From Gammaproteobacteria bacterium (GTDB lineage Bacteria; Pseudomonadota; Gammaproteobacteria; Chromatiales; Chromatiaceae), in the NCBI GenBank assembly GCA_011389885.1, contig JAABTK010000010.1:1-64000 (forward strand): a stretch of 64,000 nt of DNA. The letters are read 5' to 3'. Positions within the stretch are counted from its first letter, which is position 1, and each line of letters opens with the position of its first letter. The position numbers were made by a program, and so were the translations under genes. Below, one piece after another: positions 55,460 through 64,000 of this stretch. The notes beneath the pieces are model-generated. The model was not told where the DNA came from. It was given only the letters and a program-made list of their open reading frames with translations, and did no database searches.

Positions 55460-56030
55460 AGACCTATTATAAGGCTAGAACATAAGGCTAGAACAGCCGC
55501 TAACAAGCAAGCGCCGCACAAATGCCCAATATCGGCTGAAACGCCAGCATATAAGCCTTCATATTAAGGAAGCAACGGCGCTCAGGAACGCAGAGGACGC
55601 AGAGGACCGCAGAGTGCGCGGGGGGTTTTTGGGGTTGCGCCCCAGCCTGGGGATGCCTGCCCGGCGTCCTGGCGCCGCTGGGCTGGGTGGTCGCCGATCC
55701 CTTCGGCGCAGGGCGCCTTAGGCTGCATTCCCGCGCTGGAGCCTGGGAACGATGCAACATTCGCGTCCATTCGCGTCCATTCGCGCCTATTCGCGTCCAT
55801 TCGCGGTTCAATGGCCGGGCCGTGGGCTGGGCGGTCGCCGATCCCTTCGGCGCAGGGCGCCTTAGGCTGCATTCCCGCGCTGGAGCCTGGGAACGATGCA
55901 ACATTCGCGTCCATTCGCGTCCATTCGCGTCTATTCGCGTCTATTCGCGTCTATTCGCGTCTATTCGCGTCTATTCGCGTCTATTCGCGTCTACTCGCGG
56001 TTCAATAGCCGGGCCGTGGGAAGGATGAGG
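55460..56030. repeat. Repeat-rich gap with duplicated block and 10-bp arrays
   Basis: It has a dispersed-repeat copy at about 55570-55625 (GAACGCAGAGGACGCAGAGG, ending GGGGGGTTTTTGGGG). A block from about 55683 to 55760 (TCGCCGATCCCTTCGGCGCA onward) recurs 141 bases later. After each copy comes an array of ATTCGCGTCY units: about 5 at 55759-55806 and about 9 at 55902-55995, both ending in CGCGGTTCAAT. No gene is supported. Confidence 0.9.
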
Positions 56031-56942
56031 TTAGGCGTGCGGCTGTAGCAGGCCCTCGGCCACCTGTTCCAGGCGGTTTCTTAGCCAGATTTGCGTCGGG
56101 TCTTGGTGGCTGCGTCGGTGCCACGCCATGTAGATGGGCAACGGATCGAAGTGAAAAGGCAGCGGCGCCCAGGTGAAGGGGCGCATCAGCCCGCGATTGA
56201 GCATGCGCGGCAGGCTGGCCAGGCAGTCGCTGTTGGCGAGGAAGGGCGGGATGCCGGCGAAATTGGGCACGGTAATCACCACCCGGCCGCGGTTTTCCGC
56301 CAGGACCTTGTGAATCTCCAGGATATTACGCCCCTCGGCCTCGAAGGCCACGGTGATATGCGGGGCCTCGCGGTAGGCTTGCAGCGACTGCGGGGCCTGC
56401 CGACAACGGGCGTCGTAAAAGCAAACCGCCTGGTCGGCGAAGAGCTTTTTTTGCAGGATGTCCGGCCCGTTGGGCGGCAAGGGGGTCAGCACCAGGTCGC
56501 AGCGGCCATCGCGCAGGATCTCCACCGAGGGCGTGCCGGAGGCGATCACCCGCAGCCGAAGCCCGGGGGCCGCCTCACGGCATTGCCGCATTAAGGGCGG
56601 CAGCAGCAGGTCGCGCTGATAGTCATTGGCGGCCACGATGATCAGGGCATCGGTGGTGCCGGGGTCGAATTCACTGGCGCCGCGCAGGGTCTTGAGGTCG
56701 TTGACGATCTCGCGCACCTTCCCCCCCAGCGACTCGGCATGCCGCGTGGCCACGATGCCGCGCCCGGCGCGCACGAACAGCGGGTCGCGCAGGATCCGCC
56801 GCAGGCGCTCCAGGGCATGGCTCACCGCCGACTGGGTCATGCCCAGGCGCTCGGCGGCGCGCGAAACCGAGCCGGTTTCGAGCACCGCGAGGAAGACCTG
56901 CAAGGCACGCCCGTCGAGGTCTGAATGATCTAAATCCTTCAT
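56031..56942 (-). CDS. LysR-type transcriptional regulator
   Basis: This is a 303-residue LTTR with an N-terminal winged helix (ALQVFLAVLETGSVSRAAER, LGMTQSAVSHALERLRRIL) and a periplasmic-binding-like effector domain. SAVSHALERLR.ILRDPLFVR is typical of the NodD/NahR/LeuO-like subgroup. It is divergent from the RND efflux pair with 85 bases between starts, so it probably regulates that operon. The ATG at 56942 is preferred over an upstream TTG at 56957. Confidence 0.92.
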   Translation of the reverse strand: MKDLDHSDLDGRALQVFLAVLETGSVSRAAERLGMTQSAVSHALERLRRILRDPLFVRAGRGIVATRHAESLGGKVREIVNDLKTLRGASEFDPGTTDALIIVAANDYQRDLLLPPLMRQCREAAPGLRLRVIASGTPSVEILRDGRCDLVLTPLPPNGPDILQKKLFADQAVCFYDARCRQAPQSLQAYREAPHITVAFEAEGRNILEIHKVLAENRGRVVITVPNFAGIPPFLANSDCLASLPRMLNRGLMRPFTWAPLPFHFDPLPIYMAWHRRSHQDPTQIWLRNRLEQVAEGLLQPHA

Positions 56943-57027
56943 ATTATGTATGAGCAATCACCTGTTTTTGTTCATGATAGACCGGCGTATATTTTGTGCA
57001 ACCTAAGGATTCTATTTTGGTACAGCT
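56943..57027. promoter_or_regulatory. LysR-RND divergent operator/promoter region
   Basis: These 85 AT-rich bases include GTATATTTTGTGC, a possible -10 region for the plus-strand efflux genes, and several T-x11-A-like spacings as expected for an LTTR site. No unique operator can be assigned by eye. Confidence 0.5.
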
Positions 57028-58131
57028 ATGTTTAAGCGGTTTTTATTGTTTTTCCTTCTGATCGGCGGCGCCCTCGGGGTAGTGGCCTATTTTAAGTACC
57101 AGCAAATGCAGGCCATGGAGGCGCAGATGTCCCAGGGCCAGCCCCCCGCCACCGTGGCCTCCGCCGAGGTCGAATCGGCGAGCTGGCGGCCGGCCTTCAC
57201 CAGCGTGGGCTCGCTGCAAGCGGTGAACGGCATCCAATTGAGCGCGGAGGTGAGCGGCATCGTCAAGGCCATTCGCTTCGAGTCCGGCGACCGAGTGCAA
57301 CAGGGCGATGTATTGCTGGAGCTGGACGACGACGTGCATCAGGCCGGGCTGGAGGCCCTGAAGGCCGACCGCGAGCTGGCGCGGGTGGAGTTCAGCCGCG
57401 CCCAAGAGCTGTTACCCAAGAAGGCGGTGTCGCGCTCCGAGTATGACCAGGCCCAGGCCAACCTCCAGGCCGCCGACGCCCGGGTGGCGGAGCAGCAGGC
57501 GGTGATTGCGCTAAAGACCCTGCGCGCCCCCTTCGACGGCGAGCTGGGCATCCGCCAGGCGGATCTTGGTCAGTTCCTGCAACCGGGGGTGCCTATCGTC
57601 AGCCTCCAGGCCCTGGCCCCGATTTACGCCGATTTCTCCCTCCCCGAGCGCTACTTCGCGGATCTTAAAAAGGATATGGAGGTGGAGTTTTCCGCCGCAG
57701 GCTACCCCGACGAGACCTTCGTCGGCCGCATTAGCGCCATCGAGCCGGGCATCGACGAGGGCGCGCGCTCGGTGAACCTGCGCGCCACCCTGGCCAATGC
57801 GGACGGCCGGTTGCGGCCGGGCATGTTCGTGCAGGTGCGGGTGTTGCAGCCCGAGAGCCAGACCTTCCTAGTCCTGCCGCGCACCGCCATCAGTTATAAC
57901 ACCTACGGCGACTTTGTCTACCTGTTGCAGGATAACGACGAGGGCCGGCTCACGGCCAAGCGCAAGCAGGTGACCACTGGCGCGGTGCGTGCCGGGCGGG
58001 TGGTGATCGAAAGCGGGCTGGAGGCCGGACAACAGGTGGTGCGGGCGGGCCTGGTGAAGCTGCGTGACGGCCAGGCGGTGGAAATCGACAACTCGGTGGA
58101 GCTGAACGACGGGGAGGTCGTCACCGAATGA
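57028..58131 (+). CDS. RND efflux periplasmic adaptor (membrane fusion protein)
   Basis: This is a 367-residue adaptor. It has an uncleaved-type membrane anchor (FLLFFLLIGGALGVVAYF) and the lipoyl halves (IQLSAEVSGIVKAIRFESGD and IALKTLRAPFDGELGIRQ) around a helical hairpin. Beta-barrel and membrane-proximal parts follow (LPRTAISYNTYGDFVYLL). It links the RND pump to an outer-membrane channel. The stop overlaps the pump ATG (ATGA). No outer-membrane factor gene is adjacent, so a shared TolC is presumed. Confidence 0.93.
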   Translation: MFKRFLLFFLLIGGALGVVAYFKYQQMQAMEAQMSQGQPPATVASAEVESASWRPAFTSVGSLQAVNGIQLSAEVSGIVKAIRFESGDRVQQGDVLLELDDDVHQAGLEALKADRELARVEFSRAQELLPKKAVSRSEYDQAQANLQAADARVAEQQAVIALKTLRAPFDGELGIRQADLGQFLQPGVPIVSLQALAPIYADFSLPERYFADLKKDMEVEFSAAGYPDETFVGRISAIEPGIDEGARSVNLRATLANADGRLRPGMFVQVRVLQPESQTFLVLPRTAISYNTYGDFVYLLQDNDEGRLTAKRKQVTTGAVRAGRVVIESGLEAGQQVVRAGLVKLRDGQAVEIDNSVELNDGEVVTE

Positions 58132-61100
58132 AATTCACCGATATCTTTATCCGCCGTCCGGTGCTGGCGACGGTGGTCAGCCTGCTGATCCTGCTCATGG
58201 GCGTGCGCTCGCTGGGGCTGTTGGAGGTGCGCCAATACCCCGAGATGCGCAACACCGTAGTCACCGTGACCACCGCCTACCCCGGGGCCAGTTCGGAACT
58301 CATTAAGGGCTTCGTCACCACGCCGTTGCAGCAGGCCATCGCCGAGGCCAACGGCATCGACTACATCTTTTCCACCAGCTCGCAAAACGTCTCCACCATC
58401 GAGGCGCACATGGAGCTGAACTACGACGCCAACGCCGCGGTGGCCGAAATCCAGGCCAAGGTGGCCAGCCAGCGCAACCAACTGCCGGCCGACGCCCAGG
58501 ACCCGGTGATCGACTCCACCACCGGCGACTCTACCGCGCTCATGTACATCGCCGTGTACAGCGAGACCGTGGCGCGGCCGCGGGTGGCGGACTATGTGCT
58601 GCGCGTGGTGCAGCCCCAGCTCCAGGCCCTGCCGGGCGTGGCCAAGGCGCGCATGTTCGGCCAGCAGTTCGCCATGCGCATCTGGCTCGACCCCAACCGC
58701 ATGGCCGCCCTCGGCATCACCCCGCGGGAGGTGGCCGGGGTGCTGCGCCAAAACAATTACCTGGCCGCGGTGGGGGCGACCAAGGGCCAATACGTCACCA
58801 TCAACCTCACCGCCGATACCGATCTCAGCGACCCCGGCGACTTCGAGAACCTGGTGGTGCGCAAGGACGGCGACACCCTGGTGCGCCTGCGCGACATCGC
58901 CCGCACCGAACTGGGGGCCGAGGACTACGACTCCACCGCCTGGTATCGGGGCATCCCCGCGGTGTTTATGGCCGTGGAACAGGCCCCGGGGGCCAACCCG
59001 CTCACGGTGGCCCAATTGGTCAACGAAGAGGTGCCCAAACTGCGCGAGCAGTTGCCCGAGGGCCTGAATATCCGCGTGCCCTACGACGCCAGCCAGTTTA
59101 TTGAGGACTCCATTAACGAGGTCTACAAGACCATCGGCGAGGCGGTGCTAATCGTGCTGTTCGTGGTCTACCTGACCCTGGGCTCCTTTCGCGCCGCATT
59201 GGTGCCGGCGGTGGCGGTGCCGCTGTCGCTGATCGGCGCGGCCTTTATCATGCTGCTGCTGGGCTACTCGCTGAACCTGCTCACGCTGCTTTCCATGGTG
59301 CTGGCCATCGGCCTGGTGGTGGACGACGCCATTATCGTGGTGGAAAACGTGCATCGGCATATCGAGGCCGGCGAGTCCAAGTTCGAGGCCGCCATTAACG
59401 GCGCCCGCGAAATGGCCGTACCCATTATCACCATGACCACCACCCTGTTGGCGGTCTATGCCCCCATCGGCTTTATGGGCGGCATGGTGGGCACCCTGTT
59501 CACCGAGTTCGCCTTCACCCTCACCGGCGCGGTGGTGATCTCTGGCGTGGTCGCCCTGACCCTGTCGCCGGTGTTGTCCTCCGTAGTGCTCAAGGCCCAT
59601 GGCGGCGCGGGGCGCTTCGAGCAATGGGTGGAGCGGGCCTTCACCAGCGTGGCCGACGGCTACCACCGGGCCCTGCACTGGACCCTGGAGGCGGTGCCGG
59701 TGATGGCGCTGTTCGCGCTGGTGGTGCTGGTCTCCATCTATTTTATGTTCACCACCAGCAAGAACGAGCTGGCCCCGGACGAGGATCAGGGCATTCTGTT
59801 CTTTCAGGCCACCGGCCCGCGCACCGCCACCCTCGACTACCACAAGGCCTACGCACGCCAAATCCAAGAGTCCTTCGAGCAAATCCCGGAGTACAACGAT
59901 AGCTTCTTCATCCTCGGCCGCACCCCGGATACGGTATTCGGCGGCTTTAAGATGAAGAGCTTCTCCCAGCGCGAGCGCACCCAAATGGAGGTGCAGCCCG
60001 AGGTGCAGGGCCTGCTGTCCAAGGTGGCGGGCTTTCAAATCGCGGTGTTCCCGCGGCCCAGCCTGCCCGGCGGCGGCAGCGGCTTTCCCATCGAACTGGT
60101 GCTGACTTCCGACCGCAGCTACGAGGAACTGGCCGCCTTTGCCGATCAAATCATCGGCCGCGGCATGGGCTCGGGCGAGTTTATGTTCCTGCGCAAATCG
60201 GTGGAGATCGACCAGCCCACGGTGCGAATCCTGGTGGATCGCGACCGCGCCGGCGACCTCGGCATTAGCATGGCGGACGTTGGGCAGAACCTCGGGGCCA
60301 TGCTCGGCGGCGGCTATGTCAACCGCTTCAGCCTGGATGGCCGCAGCTACAAGGTGATCCCCCAAGTGGAGCGGCGCTATCGGCTGGACCAAGAGATGTT
60401 GGAGGACTACTACATCCGCGCCGGCAACGGCGAGCTGGTCTCCCTGGGGACCTTGGTGCGCTTCGAAGAGGGCGTCGAGCCCTCCAAGCGCACCCAATTC
60501 CAACAGCTTAACGCCCTGGTGGTGGAAGGCGTGATGGCCCCCGGCGTGGCCCAGGGCGACGCCCTGAGCACCCTGCAAGGCATCGCCGATCAGGTGCTGC
60601 CCAAGGGCTTTAATTACGACTACAAGGGCAGCTCGCGCCAGTTCATGGAGCAGGGCAGTGCGCTGATGATCACCTTCGTCCTCTCCATGCTCATCATCTA
60701 CCTGGTGCTCGCGGCCCAGTACGAAAGCTGGCGCGACCCCGCCATCATCCTGATCTCGGTGCCTATGTCCATCGCCGGGGCCATGGCCTTCATCACCCTC
60801 GGCTTCGCCTCGGTGAACATCTATACCCAGGTGGGGCTGATCACGCTGATCGGCGTGGTGACCAAGAACGGCATCCTGATCGTGGAATTCGCCAACAAGC
60901 TCCAGGTGAACGAAGGCCTGAGCAAGCGCGAGGCGGTGGAAAAGGCCGCCCGCATCCGTCTGCGGCCGATCCTGATGACCACCGTAGCGCTGATCGTGGC
61001 CATGGTCCCGCTGCTCACCGCCGCCGGCCCCGGCGCGGTCAGCCGCTTCCATATCGGCCTTACCGTCGCCACCGGCCTAGGCATCGGCACCCTGTTCACC

Positions 61101-61163
61101 CTCTTCGTACTGCCGGCCTTCTACCTACTACTAGCGCGAGACCATAACCGAGCCGGACACTAA
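58128..61163 (+). CDS. RND multidrug efflux permease (HAE1-like)
   Basis: This is a 1011-residue proton-driven pump with twelve membrane helices and two large periplasmic loops, of standard AcrB/MexB-like size. The start FIRRPVLATVVSLLILLMG, the paired Asp of TM4 (IGLVVDDAIIVVENVHRH) and the second-half repeat TLIGVVTKNGILIVEFAN are diagnostic. With its adaptor it exports hydrophobic toxicants or dyes. The substrate is unknown. It is likely controlled by the divergent LysR regulator. Confidence 0.95.
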   Translation: MKFTDIFIRRPVLATVVSLLILLMGVRSLGLLEVRQYPEMRNTVVTVTTAYPGASSELIKGFVTTPLQQAIAEANGIDYIFSTSSQNVSTIEAHMELNYDANAAVAEIQAKVASQRNQLPADAQDPVIDSTTGDSTALMYIAVYSETVARPRVADYVLRVVQPQLQALPGVAKARMFGQQFAMRIWLDPNRMAALGITPREVAGVLRQNNYLAAVGATKGQYVTINLTADTDLSDPGDFENLVVRKDGDTLVRLRDIARTELGAEDYDSTAWYRGIPAVFMAVEQAPGANPLTVAQLVNEEVPKLREQLPEGLNIRVPYDASQFIEDSINEVYKTIGEAVLIVLFVVYLTLGSFRAALVPAVAVPLSLIGAAFIMLLLGYSLNLLTLLSMVLAIGLVVDDAIIVVENVHRHIEAGESKFEAAINGAREMAVPIITMTTTLLAVYAPIGFMGGMVGTLFTEFAFTLTGAVVISGVVALTLSPVLSSVVLKAHGGAGRFEQWVERAFTSVADGYHRALHWTLEAVPVMALFALVVLVSIYFMFTTSKNELAPDEDQGILFFQATGPRTATLDYHKAYARQIQESFEQIPEYNDSFFILGRTPDTVFGGFKMKSFSQRERTQMEVQPEVQGLLSKVAGFQIAVFPRPSLPGGGSGFPIELVLTSDRSYEELAAFADQIIGRGMGSGEFMFLRKSVEIDQPTVRILVDRDRAGDLGISMADVGQNLGAMLGGGYVNRFSLDGRSYKVIPQVERRYRLDQEMLEDYYIRAGNGELVSLGTLVRFEEGVEPSKRTQFQQLNALVVEGVMAPGVAQGDALSTLQGIADQVLPKGFNYDYKGSSRQFMEQGSALMITFVLSMLIIYLVLAAQYESWRDPAIILISVPMSIAGAMAFITLGFASVNIYTQVGLITLIGVVTKNGILIVEFANKLQVNEGLSKREAVEKAARIRLRPILMTTVALIVAMVPLLTAAGPGAVSRFHIGLTVATGLGIGTLFTLFVLPAFYLLLARDHNRAGH

Positions 61164-61491
61164 AGCGCCCCAGCCCTGAAGCCACCCAGCGCAACCGCAT
61201 CGATTGGAGTGCAAAACTTTAGTTTTGCCTGGCCCAAGCCGGGGTGCAAAGCTTTAGTTTTGCGTGTCTCCGGTTTAGCGCTGGTTCCGGGGCTCCGCTA
61301 CGGAGCCGGGTCTTGGCGGCTCCGCCCGCATCGACTGACAACCCCCAGTCCAACTGCATCCAAATATCGCAAACCACTTCTCAGAGGAGTGGTATTACAG
61401 CTTTTTGCGGTTTTACGCAAGCGAATTCTGATCCCTGGCCAATCTCTTGAATTGGGTTTAGGCTTGGCCCTTCGCAAGATAGGAGGATTTT
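61164..61491. other. Gap between the RND pump and the TPMT relic
   Basis: Two copies of a small palindrome occur: GCAAAACTTTAGTTTTGC (61212-61229) and GCAAAGCTTTAGTTTTGC (61246-61263). The hairpin GGCTCCGCTACGGAGCC follows at 61291-61307. These may end the pump transcript. A promoter for the following genes should lie in the AT-rich 61350-61440. No gene is supported. Confidence 0.5.
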
Positions 61492-61695
61492 ATGCAATCG
61501 GAGTTCTGGCATCAGCGGCGGGAAGAGTGCCGCATTGGCTTCCATCAACCCGATGTGGAGGCCCTCTGCGGCGATGACTATAGGCTCGATACCCTCGATA
61601 GAGAGGAACTGCTGGCGCAATCCCCGCACTTTCGCGAACGGGGGTTTGACGCGCCGCAAGAGAAGGCCTCCCGACTAACGCCGAGGCGCCCATGA
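61492..61695 (+). pseudogene. Internally deleted thiopurine S-methyltransferase (TPMT) relic
   Basis: This is a 67-codon reading frame with a perfect AGGAGG site. Its first 20 residues (SEFWHQRREECRIGFHQ) match the diagnostic N-terminus of bacterial TPMT/tellurite methyltransferases. The rest (GDDYRLDTLDREELLAQS, then FRERGFDAPQ...SRL) matches their last 40 residues. About 150 residues with the SAM-binding core are missing, and the two ends are joined in frame. An enzyme is impossible. The frame is kept and ends in ATGA with the radical SAM gene, so it may survive as a translational coupler. Annotated by recognising the termini, not by alignment. Confidence 0.75.
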
Positions 61696-63155
61696 GCGCG
61701 GAATCCGCCGCGGCCAAGGCCGAAACCGTGCGCTCGGCGGCGGCCTATCTCGACGGGGTCTCGGCAGATCCCGCCTGGCCCCTGGAGCTGTTTCTGGAGG
61801 TGAGCAACATTTGCGACCTCAAGTGCGCCATGTGCCCCACCTTCTCGCCCCTCAACCCCAAACGGGCAGACAGCATCCAAAGCGAGACCCGCGGGCTCAT
61901 GGACCTGGAATCCTTCGAGCCGAGGCTGGACGCCCTGCTGCGCCACGCCCTGGTGGTGCATGCCTTCGGCTATGGGGAGCCCACCATCCACCCCCGCTTT
62001 AAGGCCTTGTTGGAACGGCTTGCACGGTACGATGTTTGGATCGACTTCTTTACCCACGGCATGCATATCGATGCCGAAATGGCCGCCTTTTTGGTGGAGC
62101 GAGGCATTGGCCGCGTCACCTTCAGCTTCTCCGGCGTCTCCAAGGAGGAATACGAAAACATCTATCTGGGCGGCGACTTCGCCCGGGTGCTGGCGGCCAT
62201 GGATCATCTCCAAAGCGAGCGCCAACGCCAGCGCCGCGCCACCCCCGAGATCCATGTGAACGCCATCGGCTTTGAACATCAAATTCGGCGCTTGCCCGAT
62301 TTCGTGGCCCTAATGGCGGATCACGGCGTGGATGCCATCCACCTCAAGCCGCTAGATACCTACGATAGCATCCCCGAACTCCACGGTCACGCCTCATCGC
62401 CCCAAGGAGACTTTGAACAGAAGGCCTTGCAACAGGCCCATGAGACCGCCCGGCAAAGGGGCGTTTGGTTGCTATCGCGGGAATACGAGGCCTTCGAACT
62501 CGCCGCCGAATCCAAGGCGGGCAGGGCGGGGCAGGGGCATCACAAGGGTGACCGGCTCCTGCGCGAAAGCACCATCCCGCTGGAGAACTTGGCCGCCCGC
62601 GCCCGAGAGACCGCCGAGCAGGCCAAGGCGGCGCGAAGGCAGGCCCCGCCGGCCGAACCCATGCGTTTCAGTCGGGAACCCCTGCCCGAAGAGACCCCTT
62701 GGATGCGGTTGTCTTCCAAAGCCCCCCTCTGTATCGAGCCCCTCAAAACGCTCTACCTCGACCTTAACGGCAACATCAAGCCCTGTTGCTTCGCCGACGG
62801 TCGCGTATACAACGTCGGCGACCTCGCCCGGTCCGAGGGCAAGGCCGTTTGGGACGGCGACCCCTTTCGGAATGTTCGTCGCGCCCTGGAGCAAAGGCGC
62901 TACCCAGCGGCCCTTTGCAAATACTGCATCGCCGCCGTTTCTTATCCCAAGCTCATGCCCGGCCGGGTCCTGTCGCTATTTGTCACCGTAACCCGCGTCC
63001 TGCGACCGCTCCGCCCCTGGTCCTTGGCTAGTCGCCTGGCCCTGATCTACGCACGGCTGCTGAAACCGCCCAAGGGCGCTCTCTTTTTGTACCGCTACGC
63101 AACCTTTTTACTCTGGGTGGGGGCCGCCATGCGGGGACGGAAAGACAACCGCTGA
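61692..63155 (+). CDS. Radical SAM protein with SPASM-like C-terminal cysteines
   Basis: This is a 487-residue enzyme. The [4Fe-4S]-SAM motif is CDLKCAMC (Cys41, 45, 48), followed by GYGEPTIHPRFKALLERL (GGEP-like) and the usual strand pattern of the barrel. The C-terminal part has CIEPLKTLYLDLNGNIKPCC...C..C, a SPASM/Twitch-type site for extra clusters. The last 80 residues are hydrophobic and basic with no cysteines. Members modify peptides, sugars or RNA. The substrate here is unknown, as no precursor peptide was identified. The ATG overlaps the relic's stop (ATGA). Confidence 0.85.
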   Translation: MSAESAAAKAETVRSAAAYLDGVSADPAWPLELFLEVSNICDLKCAMCPTFSPLNPKRADSIQSETRGLMDLESFEPRLDALLRHALVVHAFGYGEPTIHPRFKALLERLARYDVWIDFFTHGMHIDAEMAAFLVERGIGRVTFSFSGVSKEEYENIYLGGDFARVLAAMDHLQSERQRQRRATPEIHVNAIGFEHQIRRLPDFVALMADHGVDAIHLKPLDTYDSIPELHGHASSPQGDFEQKALQQAHETARQRGVWLLSREYEAFELAAESKAGRAGQGHHKGDRLLRESTIPLENLAARARETAEQAKAARRQAPPAEPMRFSREPLPEETPWMRLSSKAPLCIEPLKTLYLDLNGNIKPCCFADGRVYNVGDLARSEGKAVWDGDPFRNVRRALEQRRYPAALCKYCIAAVSYPKLMPGRVLSLFVTVTRVLRPLRPWSLASRLALIYARLLKPPKGALFLYRYATFLLWVGAAMRGRKDNR

Positions 63156-63569
63156 CCATCGGTTGGCTGACTAATAATGGTGGTTATTTCACAGCCTATC
63201 CGCCGGCGCTCCGCGCCGCGAGCGGCTTTGGGAGCGGCGTTAGGGCCTGAGGGCAGTGGTCGAGATGAACTCAATTCCGGGCTCCAAGCGTAGCCGCGGA
63301 GCCCGGTCTTGACGGTGCAACCGCCCCAATCGACTCACCCGCCTGCGCTCAAAAGGGGCTTGACGGCGCCGCGGGATAAAGGGAGACTTCAGCCTAGGCG
63401 GTTGGATCCCTTAGCCTTTTCCTTGGATTTGTAATGGCTGCGTCTGCACGCGACCGCTGAAGTCGCCGGGTCGAGCCGCCTCTGGAGCCCTCCCGCCGTA
63501 GTCAGCGGACAGCCCGTTGCCAGGCTCATCTCGCTTGTCTAGCGCCCAACCGAGTAGGTATTGCCTCCA
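63156..63569. other. Gap upstream of the BCCT gene
   Basis: This contains inverted-repeat pieces like CGGGCTCC...GGAGCCCGGTCTTG (about 63275-63315), related to 61291-61316. The rest is unassigned. No gene is supported. The promoter of the BCCT gene should be in the last 100 bases. Confidence 0.45.
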
Positions 63570-64000
63570 ATGAACGTCAAGAACTGGACCTACGTCCTCA
63601 ATGGCGCCCGGATACTTGATCTGAATCCGGTCGTGTTCTCGACTTCCGTAATCATCATCTTCGGCTTTGTCGCCGCGAGCTTCATTTGGCTCGGCGCGAT
63701 GACCGACGTGTTCGATGCCACCCAGGCATGGATCGCCAACACCACCGGCTGGTTCTTCGTGCTGTCCATTAACACGATCCTGGGCTATGTGGTCTATCTT
63801 GGTTTCTCGCGCTTCGGCAAGATCCGGCTCGGCGGCGAGGATGCGGAACCGGATTTCACCTTAGTCGGCTGGTTCTCGATGTTGTTTTCGGCCGGCATGG
63901 GTATCGGCTTGCTGTTCTACGCCGTTGCCGAGCCGATGTACCACCTGGTGACGCCGCCGCATGGCGCCGAGCCGCACAGCCTCATGGCCTACAAGGACGC
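63570..64000 (+). CDS. BCCT family transporter, N-terminal part (cut by window end)
   Basis: The first 143 codons of a betaine/choline/carnitine transporter are present, with no stop before the edge. The ATG at 63570 opens MNVKNWTYVLNGARILDLNP. The first helices follow (VIIIFGFVAASFIWLGAM, WFFVLSINTILGYVVYLGFS), then the signature DFTLVGWFSMLFSAGMGIGL and LLFYAVAEPMYHL in TM3. BCCT carriers import glycine betaine, choline or ectoine, often for osmoprotection. Substrate residues lie beyond the window. It is probably transcribed alone. Confidence 0.93.
   Translation, partial: MNVKNWTYVLNGARILDLNPVVFSTSVIIIFGFVAASFIWLGAMTDVFDATQAWIANTTGWFFVLSINTILGYVVYLGFSRFGKIRLGGEDAEPDFTLVGWFSMLFSAGMGIGLLFYAVAEPMYHLVTPPHGAEPHSLMAYKD

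Noticed and set aside
55759-55997. Possible CRISPR or iteron origin
   Set aside because: There are no unique spacers, and no rep or dnaA gene is nearby. It is an expanded form of a module dispersed in other gaps.
59148-61052. 634-residue minus-strand open frame opposite the RND pump
   Set aside because: It is an antisense shadow with His/Gly/Gln-rich composition. The plus strand has diagnostic RND motifs.

Overview
The window reads as the chromosome of a GC-rich gammaproteobacterium. The evidence is the block smpB / ratA-rnfH / bamE, the divergent bamE-fur pair, the pqiABC (MCE) operon, the btuBFCD operon and the LbtU-type porin. The BCCT and NSS osmolyte/solute carriers would suit a halotolerant, possibly purple-sulfur-type (Chromatiales-like) organism, but that is inference. 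No rRNA, CRISPR array, intact insertion sequence or prophage is visible. One tRNA gene, Leu(CAG), has a clear promoter.

Layout: 1-518, an ISL3 transposase remnant and repeats. 519-5457, a hypothetical protein, an HD-GYP phosphodiesterase, a TauE/SafE exporter and a secreted protein with a collagen-like tail. 5613-10590, housekeeping: smpB, an NSS transporter, ratA, rnfH, bamE, fur, tRNA-Leu. 11360-20609, a diguanylate cyclase, xthA translationally coupled to a very large enzyme (candidate PPi-dependent PEP carboxykinase), an OFA-type MFS carrier and a CofD-like protein. 21010-25327, nth, two envelope proteins of unknown role and an LbtU-like porin. 26028-30830, a cobalamin riboswitch driving btuB-btuF-btuC-btuD. 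31301-46494, eleven same-strand genes forming an unusual chemosensory locus. 46813-51501, a CZB protein, a hemerythrin-like protein and a giant acidic SPOR protein. 51899-55459, split pqiA, pqiB and pqiC. 56031-61163, a LysR regulator divergent from an RND efflux pair. 61492-63155, a thiopurine-methyltransferase relic coupled to a radical SAM gene. 63570-end, a BCCT carrier cut by the window edge.

The most interesting part is 31301-46494: a PATAN-like/receiver protein, a CheB-like protein, an MCP with a very large double sensor, CheW, CheY, a CheA with duplicated Hpt modules, a second CheB-like protein, a zinc-ribbon/ParA ATPase, and a complete NitT/TauT-type ABC importer whose binding protein looks membrane-anchored. 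Both CheB-like proteins have lost the catalytic serine, and no cheR lies in the window. This suggests a chemosensory pathway with non-enzymatic CheB domains, possibly positioned by the ParA and fed by the ABC binding protein.

The second theme is the intergenic DNA. Most long gaps are mosaics of one degenerate repeat family with fixed polarity. Its edge (CTAG followed by TGCGCC or TGCAGCC) supplies or abuts the TAG stop codon of five genes. A heptanucleotide array, a 10-bp array, a 57-bp coding repeat and a 9-bp coding repeat add to the picture of a repeat-prone genome.
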